Below, one piece after another: positions 17,301 to 25,383 of a DNA stretch of 42,354 nt. The DNA is taken from positions 107,262-149,615 of the forward strand of contig CAJUNS010000002.1 in the NCBI GenBank assembly GCA_910587995.1, written 5' to 3'. Numbering within the stretch: position 1 is the stretch's first letter; every line of letters begins with the position of its first letter. The DNA comes from an uncultured Oscillospiraceae bacterium (lineage in GTDB: Bacteria > Bacillota_A > Clostridia > Oscillospirales > Acutalibacteraceae). The notes under the pieces were generated by a model that worked only from the letters and a program-made list of their open reading frames with translations, ran no database searches and was not told where the DNA came from. A program made the translations under genes and the position numbers.

Positions 17301-18094
17301 TCAACCCCTTGGGCGTGCCCAGCCGCATGAACATCGGCCAGGTGCTGGAAGTGCACCTGGGCATGGCGGCCCGGGCTTTGGGCTGGAAGATTATGACCCC
17401 GGTGTTCGATGGCGCCCATGAGGCGGATATCCGGGAGTGCTTCCGGATGAAGGGCCTGCATGAGGACGGTAAGTTCTACCTGCGGGACGGCCGCACCGGC
17501 GAATATTTTGACAACCCGGTTACCGTGGGCTATATGTACTATTTGAAGCTGCACCATCTGGTGGACGACAAGATTCACGCCCGCAGCACAGGCCCCTATT
17601 CCCTGGTCACCCAGCAGCCCTTGGGCGGCAAGGCCCAGTTCGGCGGCCAGCGCTTTGGCGAGATGGAGGTCTGGGCCCTGGAGGCCTACGGCGCGGCTTA
17701 TACGCTGCAAGAGATTCTGACGGTGAAGTCCGACGACACGGTGGGCCGCGTAAAAACCTACGAGGCCATCGTCAAGGGCCAGAACATTCCCACCCCGGGC
17801 ATTCCGGAGAGCTTCAAGGTGCTTATTAAGGAGCTGCAGGCTCTGGGCCTGGACGTAAAGGTGCTGGACGAGAACGATGAGGAGATCGACCTGAAGCAGA
17901 CCTTTGACGACGATATGGGCCTGGAAGAGGATGGCGGCGCCCTGGACGAGCGGAATGTGGCCGACGACCTGGAGGGCTACTCTCTGGAGGACGAGGACGG
18001 AGAAGCCATTTTGGACGAGGAAGAAGAGGAGGACGATGGCTTCGGCGACGAGATGGAAGACGAAGATTTTGGGCTGGACGACGAGGACTTTTAG
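14378..18094 (+). CDS. rpoB: DNA-directed RNA polymerase subunit beta
   Basis: 1238 residues. Hallmarks of the beta subunit are SQLVRSPGVYY near residue 132, the rifampicin pocket (SSPLSQFMDQTNPLAEL, then THKRRLSALGPGG), METPEGPNIGLI-type sequence (here IETPEGPNIGLI), GEKAREVRD, KMAGRHGNKGVVS and GGKAQFGGQRFGEMEVWALEAYGA. Pocket residues equivalent to E. coli D516, H526 and S531 are unchanged, so rifampicin sensitivity is expected. The last 70 residues are an acidic Asp/Glu-rich tail. The ATG at 14378 follows AGGAG by 12 bases, a loose spacing, but the N-terminus MVNVKPVQLGKTTRMSF fits the family. rpoC follows 40 bases downstream. Confidence 0.98.
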   Translation: MVNVKPVQLGKTTRMSFAKIEEVLKMPNLIEVQKNSYEWFLKEGLKEVFHDVSGITDFNNNLVLDFVDYKLDDKPNYSVTECKERDATYAAALRVTARLLNKETGEIKESEVFMGDFPLMTDSGTFVINGAERVIVSQLVRSPGVYYKMDYDRSGKELFSSTIIPNRGAWLEYENDINDVFYVRIDKNRKIPITVFVRSLGLGTDTEIFELFGDDDRIRSTIEKDTCKSVEDGLFEVYRKLRPSEPPTIESAQSHINGLFFDPRRYDLSRVGRYKYNKKLNLAGRLAGQTLSQPVADPSTGEILAEAGETVSVELAERLDDAGVTRATVWVEEKEVRILSNGMVDIGKYVDFDAKEECGINERVSFPVLREILDQCGEDQAKLKAALRSRRADLIPNHITIEDIFASINHMNCLAEGLGLTDDIDHLGNRRIRSVGELLQNQFRIGFSRLERVIRERMTLQAADLEQLTPHSLINIRPVVAAIREFFGSSPLSQFMDQTNPLAELTHKRRLSALGPGGLSRDRASFEVRDVHYTHYGRMCPIETPEGPNIGLISYLATFARINEYGFLEAPFRRVDKATGRVTDEVTYMTADVEDAYIVAQANEPLDEEGRFVHERVVGRYRDEFVEVEASRADYMDITPRMMVSVATACIPFLENDDANRALMGSNMQRQAVPLIKTESPIVGTGMEYKAGVDSGVCVLAKRAGVVKSVSARQVLVTADNGDVDRYEIIKFMRSNQSTCINQVPVVDVGERVEEGGVIADGPGIKNGEVALGKNALIGFMTWEGYNYEDAVLLNEKIVRNDVYTSIHIEEYELEARDTKLGPEEITRDIPNVNEELLRDLDDRGIIRPGADVRAGDLLVGKVTPKGETELTAEERLLRAIFGEKAREVRDTSLRVPHGEYGVVVDVKVFTRENSHDELSPGVNKVVRCYIAQKRKISVGDKMAGRHGNKGVVSRILPEEEMPFLPDGTPLDIVLNPLGVPSRMNIGQVLEVHLGMAARALGWKIMTPVFDGAHEADIRECFRMKGLHEDGKFYLRDGRTGEYFDNPVTVGYMYYLKLHHLVDDKIHARSTGPYSLVTQQPLGGKAQFGGQRFGEMEVWALEAYGAAYTLQEILTVKSDDTVGRVKTYEAIVKGQNIPTPGIPESFKVLIKELQALGLDVKVLDENDEEIDLKQTFDDDMGLEEDGGALDERNVADDLEGYSLEDEDGEAILDEEEEEDDGFGDEMEDEDFGLDDEDF

Positions 18095-18134
18095 GCCTTG
18101 ACACATCTTCAGTTTGAATTTGCGAGAAAGGTAA

Positions 18135-21100
18135 GTGGTCAAACGAATGGAATTCAACACATTTGAGTCGATCAAAATCGGCCTGGCTTCGCCGGAGCAG
18201 ATTCGGGAATGGTCCCATGGCGAGGTAAAGAAGCCCGAAACCATCAACTACCGCACCTTAAAGCCCGAGCGGGACGGACTCTTCTGCGAACGCATTTTTG
18301 GGCCTACCAAGGACTGGGAATGCCACTGCGGCAAATACCGGCGCATCCGCTACAAGGGAAAAATCTGCGACCGCTGCGGCGTGGAGGTCACCCGGGCCAA
18401 GGTTCGCCGGGAGCGCATGGGCCACATTGAGCTGGCCGCTCCGGTGTCCCATATCTGGTACTTCAAGGGCATCCCCAGCCGCATGGGCCTGATTTTGGAC
18501 ATTTCTCCCCGGGTGCTGGAAAAGGTGCTGTATTTTGCCCTCTATATTGTAACCGACCCGGGTGAGGTGCGGGAGCTCTCCAAGATGCAGACTCTCACGG
18601 AAAAAGAGTACCGGGACCTGCGGGAAAAGTACGAGGATGGCTTTAAAGCGGACATGGGCGCGGAGGCCATTCAGGAGCTGCTGGCGGACATTGACCCGGA
18701 GAAGCTGGCCGTGGAGCTGCGGGAGGAGCTGGAGGCCGCCAGCGGCCAAAAGCGCATGCGCATCCTAAAGCGGCTGGAAGTGGTGGAGTCCTTCCGGGTC
18801 TCCGGCAACCGGCCCGAGTGGATGATCCTCAACGTGGTGCCGGTTATTCCGCCGGATATCCGGCCCATGGTCCAGCTGGACGGCGGGCGCTTTGCCACCA
18901 GCGACCTAAACGACCTGTACCGCCGGGTGATCAACCGCAACAACCGGCTCAAGCGCCTTTTGGAGCTGGGCGCGCCGGACATTATTGTGCGCAACGAGAA
19001 GCGGATGCTCCAAGAGGCGGTGGACGCTCTCATTGACAACGGCCGGCGGGGCAGGCCGGTTACCGGACCCAACAACCGCCCCCTCAAGTCCCTGTCCGAT
19101 ATGCTCAAGGGCAAGCAGGGACGCTTCCGCCAGAACCTTTTGGGCAAGCGCGTGGACTACTCCGGCCGTTCCGTTATTGTGGTGGGCCCGGAGCTGAAAA
19201 TGTACCAGTGCGGCCTGCCCAAGGAAATGGCCCTGGAGCTCTTTAAGCCCTTTGTCATGAAGCGCTTGGTGGAGACCAGCGCCGTGGGCAACATCAAGGC
19301 CGCCCGCAAGGCGGTGGAGCGGGCCAAGTCTGAGGTTTGGGACGCGCTGGAAGTGGTCATCAAAAACCACCCGGTGCTGCTCAACCGGGCCCCCACGCTG
19401 CACCGCCTGGGCATCCAGGCCTTTGAGCCCGTACTGGTAGAGGGCAAGGCCCTCAAGCTGCATCCTCTGGTGTGCACCGCCTACAACGCGGACTTTGACG
19501 GGGACCAGATGGCTGTGCACGTACCCCTTTCCGCCGAGGCCCAGGCCGAGGCCCGCTTCCTGATGCTGGCGGCCAACAACCTCTTGAAGCCCTCCGACGG
19601 GCGGCCTGTCACCGTGCCCACCCAGGACATGGTGCTGGGGTCCTACTACCTGACCCTGGACAAGGAAGGGGAGCCCGGAGAGGGAAAGGTCTTCCGGGAC
19701 ATGGAAGAGGCCATGATGGCCTACGACGCCAAGGCCATTAGCCTGCACGCCAAAATCAAGGTGCGCCGGCAGGTGCGCTGGCGGGGCAAGACCATTTCCG
19801 GCCTGGTGGAGACCACCATGGGGCGGATGATCTTCAACCGGCCCATTCCCCAGGACCTGGGCTATGTGAAGCGCAGCACCCCCGAGGACGCGCTGCGGTT
19901 TGAAATCGACTTTTTGGTGGGCAAAAAGCAGCTGGGGCAGATCATCGAGCGCTGCATCAAGGTCCACGGCACCGCCCGCTCGGCGGAGGTGCTGGACGAG
20001 ATTAAGGCCCAGGGCTACAAATACTCCACCATCAGCGGCATTACCGTGGCCGTGTGCGACGCCACCATTCCCGCCGACAAGCGGGCCCTGGTCAGCGCCG
20101 CGGAAAAGGAGATCAACGAGATCGCCGGGGAGTACAGCGAGGGCTACCTCTCCGAGCGGGAGCGCTATGAGGCGGTTATCAAGGTGTGGGACAAATGCAC
20201 CCGGGACGTGGCCAACGCCCTGCAAAAGGGCTTGGACCGGTACAACCCCATCTTTATGATGGCGGACTCCGGCGCCCGAGGCACCATCTCCAACCTGAAC
20301 CAGCTGGCGGGCATGCGGGGCAACATCTCCAACACCTCCGGCAAAACCATTGAGATTCCCATTAAGTCCAACTACCGCGAGGGCTTGAATGTTTTGGAAT
20401 ATTTCATCTCCTCCCGAGGTGCCCGCAAGGGTACCACAGACACTGCCCTGCGCACCGCCGACTCGGGTTACCTGACCCGCCGCCTGGTGGACGTGTCCCA
20501 AGAGGTGGTGATTCGGGAAGAGGACTGCGGCACCCACGAGGGCATTGAGGTCTTTGAGATCAAGTCCGGGCCCGAGTCCATTGAGCCCTTGAAGGAGCGC
20601 CTGGTGGGCCGGTACCTGACCGAGGACTACCGGGATGAAAACGGCAAGATCCTGATTTCCCGCAACCAGCTCCTTACGGACGAGGACGCGGATCTGCTGA
20701 TCCGCCGGGGGGTGGAGCGCATTGCCATTCGCTCTGTGCTTACCTGCCGGGCTCGCAGCGGCGTGTGCAAGCGCTGCTACGGCGCGTCCCTGGCTACAGG
20801 CAAAACCGTACAGGTGGGCGAGGCCGTGGGCATCATCGCGGCCCAGTCCATTGGCGAGCCGGGCACCCAGCTGACCATGCGCACCTTCCATACCGGCGGC
20901 GTGGCCAGCGCCGAGGACATCACCCAGGGTCTTCCCCGCATTGACGAGCTCTTTGAGGGCCGCAAGCCCAAGCATGTGGCCATCATCAACGAGCTGGACG
21001 GCAAGGTGGCCTTTGAGGAGATCAAGCGCAACCGCCATGTGGTGGTTACCAACGACGAGACCGGCGAGAGCAAGTCCTACCTGATTCCCTTCGGGTCCCG

Positions 21101-21776
21101 GGTCACCGTGCAGGAGGGCGAGTACATCAAGCGGGGCAGGCGGATTACGGAAGGCTCTGTCAGCCCCCACGACGTGCTGGCCATCAGCGGCACCCAGGAG
21201 GTGCAGAACTACCTGATTCAAGAGGTGCAGCGCACCTACCGGATGCAGGGCGTGGACATTAACGATAAGCACATTGAAATCATCGTCCGGCAGATGCTGC
21301 GCAAGGTCCGGGTGGACGAAGCGGGGGATACCGGCCTGATGGTAGGCTCTATGGCGGACAAAAACGAGGTGCTCTTTGCCAACGAGGACATCCGGCGGCG
21401 CATCGCCCTGGGCGAAACCGGGCTGCGGGAGGCAACCTATACGCCGCTGCTGCTGGGCATCACCAAGGCCTCTCTGGCCACGGACAGCTTTATGTCGGCG
21501 GCCTCCTTCCAGGAGACCACCCGGGTGCTCACCGACGCGGCCATTAAGGGCAAGGTAGACTCCCTGGTGGGCCTGAAGGAGAACGTGATCATCGGCAAGC
21601 TGGTGCCCGCGGGCACGGGCCTGAAGATCTACAACGAGGTGGACATTCAGTGCAAGGAGCCCCCGGAGGAAGAGCCCTTGGAGGAAGAGGCCCAGCCAGA
21701 GGCTTTTGATGGGGAGGATCTCCCGCTGGAGGCCCCGGCGGAGGAGCAGCCCCCCTTGACGGAGGAGGCGGGCTGA
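18135..21776 (+). CDS. rpoC: DNA-directed RNA polymerase subunit beta'
   Basis: 1213 residues. It has the first zinc site CHCG...CDRCG near residues 57-75, the catalytic NADFDGDQM near 451 that holds the active-site magnesium, the bridge/trigger regions (MADSGARGTISNLNQLAGMR), and the second zinc site (CGTHEG ... CRARSGVCKRCYG). It ends in a Glu/Pro-rich acidic tail. The GTG at 18135 is spaced for the AAAGG just before it; the in-frame ATG at 18147 (MEFNTFESIKIGLA) matches the family start better but is 15 bases from that site, so the start is uncertain by four codons. The gene is cotranscribed with rpoB. The L7Ae-like gene often found between rpoC and rpsL in Firmicutes is absent here. Confidence 0.98.
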   Translation: MVKRMEFNTFESIKIGLASPEQIREWSHGEVKKPETINYRTLKPERDGLFCERIFGPTKDWECHCGKYRRIRYKGKICDRCGVEVTRAKVRRERMGHIELAAPVSHIWYFKGIPSRMGLILDISPRVLEKVLYFALYIVTDPGEVRELSKMQTLTEKEYRDLREKYEDGFKADMGAEAIQELLADIDPEKLAVELREELEAASGQKRMRILKRLEVVESFRVSGNRPEWMILNVVPVIPPDIRPMVQLDGGRFATSDLNDLYRRVINRNNRLKRLLELGAPDIIVRNEKRMLQEAVDALIDNGRRGRPVTGPNNRPLKSLSDMLKGKQGRFRQNLLGKRVDYSGRSVIVVGPELKMYQCGLPKEMALELFKPFVMKRLVETSAVGNIKAARKAVERAKSEVWDALEVVIKNHPVLLNRAPTLHRLGIQAFEPVLVEGKALKLHPLVCTAYNADFDGDQMAVHVPLSAEAQAEARFLMLAANNLLKPSDGRPVTVPTQDMVLGSYYLTLDKEGEPGEGKVFRDMEEAMMAYDAKAISLHAKIKVRRQVRWRGKTISGLVETTMGRMIFNRPIPQDLGYVKRSTPEDALRFEIDFLVGKKQLGQIIERCIKVHGTARSAEVLDEIKAQGYKYSTISGITVAVCDATIPADKRALVSAAEKEINEIAGEYSEGYLSERERYEAVIKVWDKCTRDVANALQKGLDRYNPIFMMADSGARGTISNLNQLAGMRGNISNTSGKTIEIPIKSNYREGLNVLEYFISSRGARKGTTDTALRTADSGYLTRRLVDVSQEVVIREEDCGTHEGIEVFEIKSGPESIEPLKERLVGRYLTEDYRDENGKILISRNQLLTDEDADLLIRRGVERIAIRSVLTCRARSGVCKRCYGASLATGKTVQVGEAVGIIAAQSIGEPGTQLTMRTFHTGGVASAEDITQGLPRIDELFEGRKPKHVAIINELDGKVAFEEIKRNRHVVVTNDETGESKSYLIPFGSRVTVQEGEYIKRGRRITEGSVSPHDVLAISGTQEVQNYLIQEVQRTYRMQGVDINDKHIEIIVRQMLRKVRVDEAGDTGLMVGSMADKNEVLFANEDIRRRIALGETGLREATYTPLLLGITKASLATDSFMSAASFQETTRVLTDAAIKGKVDSLVGLKENVIIGKLVPAGTGLKIYNEVDIQCKEPPEEEPLEEEAQPEAFDGEDLPLEAPAEEQPPLTEEAG

Positions 21777-21805
21777 CCCCGGCTTCCATGGGCGGCGGAC
21801 CGTGA

Positions 21806-21845
21806 GGGGAACACGAATGATTATCTCTGGGGTTGGGGCACACCC
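21806..21845. repeat. Truncated copy of the double-hairpin repeat
   Basis: GGGGAACACGAATGATTATC and the following CTCTGGGGTTGGGGCACACCC match the right part of the copies at 28293-28366 and, reversed, 9779-9853. The left arm of the long hairpin is missing. It lies between rpoC and the rpsL promoter. Confidence 0.8.
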
Positions 21846-21861
21846 GTCCGCGAGAAAAAGC

Positions 21862-21891
21862 TTGACAGACCGCAGAGTTTGGTGGTATAAT
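21862..21891 (+). promoter_or_regulatory. Sigma-A promoter of rpsL-rpsG-fusA
   Basis: TTGACA (21862-21867), 18-base spacer, TATAAT (21886-21891), about 100 bases before AGGAGG of rpsL. It separates the str genes from rpoBC transcription. Confidence 0.92.
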
Positions 21892-22003
21892 GCGTAAATG
21901 GGCCCAGATATGGGCAGAATCCGGCGAAAGCGGGAGAATTATGGGCGAAACGGCCAAAAAGGCCATCGCATAGATAAAAATTTTGGAAGAAGGAGGTGCA
22001 GCT

Positions 22004-22426
22004 ATGCCTACTTTTAACCAGCTGGTGAAAAGCGGCAGGTCTGACGCGATTAAAAAGTCCAAGGCCCCGGCTCTTTTGAAGAGTTGGAACTCCAAGAAGC
22101 GCGCGGCCATCGACCAGGACAGCCCCCAGAAGCGGGGTGTGTGCACCACGGTGACCACCCGTACGCCTAAGAAGCCGAACTCCGCTCTGCGGAAGATCGC
22201 GCGGGTACGTTTGTCCAACGGCATCGAGGTGTTGTGCTATATCCCGGGCGTTGGCCACAACCTGCAGGAGCACAGCGTGGTAATGATCCGCGGCGGCCGT
22301 GTGCGCGACCTGCCCGGCGTGCGCTACCACATCATTCGCGGCGTTCTGGATACCCAGGGCGTTGCCAAGCGGATGCAGGCCCGCAGCAAGTACGGCGCCA
22401 AGCGTCCCAAGGCCGGCAAGAAGTAA
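22004..22426 (+). CDS. rpsL: 30S ribosomal protein S12
   Basis: 140 residues, near the decoding centre of the 30S subunit. The conserved core is clear: SPQKRGVC, TPKKPNSALRK, GHNLQEHSVVMIRGGRV, DLPGVRYH and QARSKYGAKRP. It has about 13 extra N-terminal residues compared with E. coli S12, as in many Firmicutes. The residue at the position of E. coli/Mycobacterium K88 is arginine (R101, codon CGC), and the CTRV motif reads CTTV. K88R is a known streptomycin-resistance substitution; K43 (here K56) is unchanged. The ATG at 22004 follows AGGAGG by 7 bases; a longer in-frame start at 21983 is upstream of that site and not needed. Confidence 0.97.
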   Translation: MPTFNQLVKSGRSDAIKKSKAPALLKSWNSKKRAAIDQDSPQKRGVCTTVTTRTPKKPNSALRKIARVRLSNGIEVLCYIPGVGHNLQEHSVVMIRGGRVRDLPGVRYHIIRGVLDTQGVAKRMQARSKYGAKRPKAGKK

Positions 22427-22621
22427 AACTAAACCATTTCTCTAAGCTATTGGCTTAATTTATATAGATGCCGGACGCCGGGCGGGCATTCCGCCCAGAC
22501 GTTCCTTGGATCGAGTAAATTGCCTTTTAGCTGACCGGAGGGCTTTGCGGCAGCTTGCAAAAAAGCCCGGCGCAAGGTTTTTCGAGTACCGATGAATTCA
22601 TTTTATGAAGGAGGGAAGATT

Positions 22622-23092
22622 ATGCCAAGAAGAGGCAATGTGGCGAAGCGCGACGTTTTGCCCGATCCTTTGTATAATTCCAAGCTGGTCACCCGGCTCA
22701 TTAACAGCATTATGCTGGACGGCAAGAAGGGCGTGGCCCAGAAGATTGTCTACGGCGCGTTCGAAATTGTGCAGGAGAAGACCGGCAAGGAGCCCCTGGA
22801 AGTTTTCGAGCAGGCCATGGAGAACGTAATGCCCAGCCTGGAGGTTAAGGCCCGCCGTGTAGGCGGCTCTACCTATCAGGTGCCCATGGAGGTGCGGCCC
22901 GAGCGGCGGCAGACTTTGGGTCTGCGCTGGATGACCAGCTTCGCCCGGTCCCGCAACGAGCGCACTATGCGCGAGCGGCTGGCCGGAGAGATTCTGGACG
23001 CCGTAAACGGCGCGGGCGGCGCTGCCAAGAAGCGCGACGATACCCACAGGATGGCCGAAGCGAACCGCGCGTTCGCCCACTACAGATGGTGA
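22622..23092 (+). CDS. rpsG: 30S ribosomal protein S7
   Basis: 156 residues, the standard S7 length. It begins MPRRGNVAKRDVLPDPLYNS and contains LVTRLINSIMLDGKKGVAQ, GGSTYQVPMEVRPERR and RMAEANRAFAHYRW at the end. It nucleates assembly of the 30S head. The ATG at 22622 follows GGAGGG by 7 bases. It lies 195 bases after rpsL. That gap has a GGGCGG/CCGCCC hairpin near 22479-22495 without a T-run, so read-through from rpsL is expected. Confidence 0.97.
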   Translation: MPRRGNVAKRDVLPDPLYNSKLVTRLINSIMLDGKKGVAQKIVYGAFEIVQEKTGKEPLEVFEQAMENVMPSLEVKARRVGGSTYQVPMEVRPERRQTLGLRWMTSFARSRNERTMRERLAGEILDAVNGAGGAAKKRDDTHRMAEANRAFAHYRW

Positions 23093-23191
23093 TTGGGGTT
23101 TAGGCCGTGAAAGCGGGGCCGCAAAAACAACCCCGCGCCGCAGGAACCCGCCGTCACCCGGCACATCTTTTAAGGAGGAAACAACGTATCT

Positions 23192-25288
23192 ATGGCCAGA
23201 CAGGTACCACTTGAATTAACGAGAAACATCGGCATCATGGCCCACATCGACGCCGGTAAGACCACCACCACGGAGCGCATCCTGTTTTACACAGGCGTGA
23301 ACTACAAGATTGGCGAAACCCACGAGGGCGCCGCCACCATGGACTGGATGGCCCAGGAACAGGAGCGCGGCATCACCATTACTTCGGCGGCCACAACCTG
23401 TTTCTGGCCGGACCGCAACGGGAACCAGAACCGCATTAACATCATCGACACCCCCGGCCACGTGGACTTCACCGTTGAGGTGCAGCGCTCCCTGCGCGTG
23501 CTGGATGGTTCTGTCACCGTGTTCTGCGCCAAGGGCGGCGTAGAGCCCCAGTCTGAGACCGTATGGCGGCAGGCGGACGAGTACAAGGTCCCCCGCATGG
23601 CCTATGTAAACAAAATGGACATTATGGGCGCGGATTTCTACCGGGTCGTTCAGATGATGAAGGACCGCCTTAAGTGCAACGCCGTGCCCATCCAGCTGCC
23701 CATCGGGGCCGAAGAGACCTTTAAGGGCATCATCGACCTGGTGGAGATGAAGGCCTATGTCTATTACGACGACCTGGGTAAGGACATCCGCTGCGAGGAT
23801 ATTCCCGAGGACATGCTGGAGCAGGCGCAGCAGTACCGCGCCGAGCTGGTGGAGCATGTGGCCGAGCTGGACGATGCCCTGATGGAGAAGTATCTGGGCG
23901 AGGAAGAGATCAGCGTTGCGGAGATCAAGGACTGCATCCGCAAGTCTACCATCGCCAACCACATGGTGCCGGTGGTCTGCGGCACATCCTACCGCAACAA
24001 GGGCGTGCAGAAGCTGTTGGACGCCATCGTGGACTATATGCCCGCCCCCACGGACGTGCCCGCCATCAAGGGCACCAACCCGGACACAGAGGAAGAGACT
24101 GTGCGCAATTCTTCTGACGAAGAGCCCTTCGCGGCCTTGGCTTTCAAGATTGCCACAGACCCCTATGTAGGCAAGCTGTGCTTCTTCCGGGTCTATTCCG
24201 GTTCGGTAGAGGCTGGCGCTACGGTTTATAACTCCGTAAAGGACAACAACGAGCGCATGGGCCGCATTGTGCAGATGCACGCCAATGACCGCAAGGACAT
24301 TGACCGGGTATACGCAGGCGACATCGCCGCCGCTGTGGGCTTGAAGAACACCACCACCGGCGACACCCTGTGCGATGAAAAGCATCCCGTCATTCTGGAG
24401 TCCATGGAGTTCCCGGATCCGGTTATCCGGGTTGCCATTGAGCCCAAGACCAAGGCCGGCCAGGAGAAGATGGGCATTGCCCTGGCGAAGCTGGCTGAGG
24501 AGGACCCCACCTTTAAGGCCTATACCGATGAGGAGACCGGCCAGACCATTATCGCGGGCATGGGCGAGCTGCATTTGGAGATCATTGTGGACCGCCTGCT
24601 GCGGGAATTCAAGGTGGAGGCCAATGTGGGCAAACCCCAGGTGGCCTACAAGGAGACCATCCGCAAGGAGAGCCAGAGCGATACCAAATATGCCCGTCAG
24701 TCCGGCGGTAAGGGCCAGTACGGCCACGTCAAAATTCGCATCGAGCCTAACCCCGGCCAAGGGTACGAGTTCGTCAACGCGGTGGTTGGCGGCGCCATTC
24801 CCAAGGAGTATATTCCCGCGGTGGACCAGGGCATTCAGGGCGCTATGCTCACCGGCGTGCTGGCTGGGTACAATGTGGTGGATGTGAAGGTCACCCTGTA
24901 CGACGGTTCTTACCATGAGGTGGACTCCTCTGAAATGGCCTTTAAGATCGCTGGCTCCATGGCCTTTAAGGAGGCCATGCGCAAGGCGGATCCGGTGCTG
25001 ATGGAGCCCATTATGAAGGTTACCGTCATCACCCCCGAGGAGTACATGGGCGACGTCATCGGTGATCTGAACTCCCGGCGCGGCATGATTTTGGGCATGG
25101 ACGCCCTGCCCGGCGCCCAGCAGGTCAACAGCGAAGTGCCCCTGTCCGAAATGTTTGGCTACGCCACGGACATGCGCTCCAAGACCCAGGGCCGCGGCCA
25201 GTATACCATGGAACCCGCCCACTACGCGGAGGTTCCCAAGAACATTTCTGAGAAAATTATCAGCGACCGGGGCAAAAAGTCCGAGTAA
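23192..25288 (+). CDS. fusA: Elongation factor G
   Basis: 698-residue translational GTPase that moves tRNA and mRNA through the ribosome. The G1 motif AHIDAGKTTTTERIL is at residues 16-30, switch II is DTPGHVDFTVEV, and NKMD is G4. Domains II to V follow at the usual spacing, with the domain IV loop region around GGKGQYGHVK and a C-terminus ending in PKNISEKIIS. The ATG at 23192 follows AAGGAGGA. It lies 99 bases after rpsG on the same strand and is expected to share the rpsL promoter. Nothing unusual. Confidence 0.98.
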   Translation: MARQVPLELTRNIGIMAHIDAGKTTTTERILFYTGVNYKIGETHEGAATMDWMAQEQERGITITSAATTCFWPDRNGNQNRINIIDTPGHVDFTVEVQRSLRVLDGSVTVFCAKGGVEPQSETVWRQADEYKVPRMAYVNKMDIMGADFYRVVQMMKDRLKCNAVPIQLPIGAEETFKGIIDLVEMKAYVYYDDLGKDIRCEDIPEDMLEQAQQYRAELVEHVAELDDALMEKYLGEEEISVAEIKDCIRKSTIANHMVPVVCGTSYRNKGVQKLLDAIVDYMPAPTDVPAIKGTNPDTEEETVRNSSDEEPFAALAFKIATDPYVGKLCFFRVYSGSVEAGATVYNSVKDNNERMGRIVQMHANDRKDIDRVYAGDIAAAVGLKNTTTGDTLCDEKHPVILESMEFPDPVIRVAIEPKTKAGQEKMGIALAKLAEEDPTFKAYTDEETGQTIIAGMGELHLEIIVDRLLREFKVEANVGKPQVAYKETIRKESQSDTKYARQSGGKGQYGHVKIRIEPNPGQGYEFVNAVVGGAIPKEYIPAVDQGIQGAMLTGVLAGYNVVDVKVTLYDGSYHEVDSSEMAFKIAGSMAFKEAMRKADPVLMEPIMKVTVITPEEYMGDVIGDLNSRRGMILGMDALPGAQQVNSEVPLSEMFGYATDMRSKTQGRGQYTMEPAHYAEVPKNISEKIISDRGKKSE

Positions 25289-25302
25289 TTGGTAAATATC
25301 TC

Positions 25303-25331
25303 TTGATTTTTCACGGCTTTGCTGGTACAAT
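25303..25331 (+). promoter_or_regulatory. Own sigma-A promoter of tuf
   Basis: TTGATT (25303-25308), 17-base spacer, TACAAT (25326-25331), in the 95-base gap after fusA. It gives tuf extra transcription beyond the operon. Confidence 0.85.
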
Positions 25332-25383
25332 GAGAGCAAGGCGAAAGGTTCGAAAATAACAATTGCGAGGAGGCAATTTCCCA

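Noticed and set aside
14732..18247. 1171-codon open frame antisense to rpoB
   Set aside because: It mirrors the GC-rich codon pattern of rpoB, has no ribosome binding site or promoter, and its translation is His/Val/Gly/Leu-rich without domains. Such shadow frames are expected here.
18906..21272. 788-codon open frame antisense to rpoC
   Set aside because: Same reason: codon-bias shadow of a strongly conserved gene, no initiation signals.
21777..22003. L7Ae-like ribosomal protein gene between rpoC and rpsL
   Set aside because: This gap holds only the truncated repeat, the rpsL promoter and the leader; no coding frame with a start site is present.
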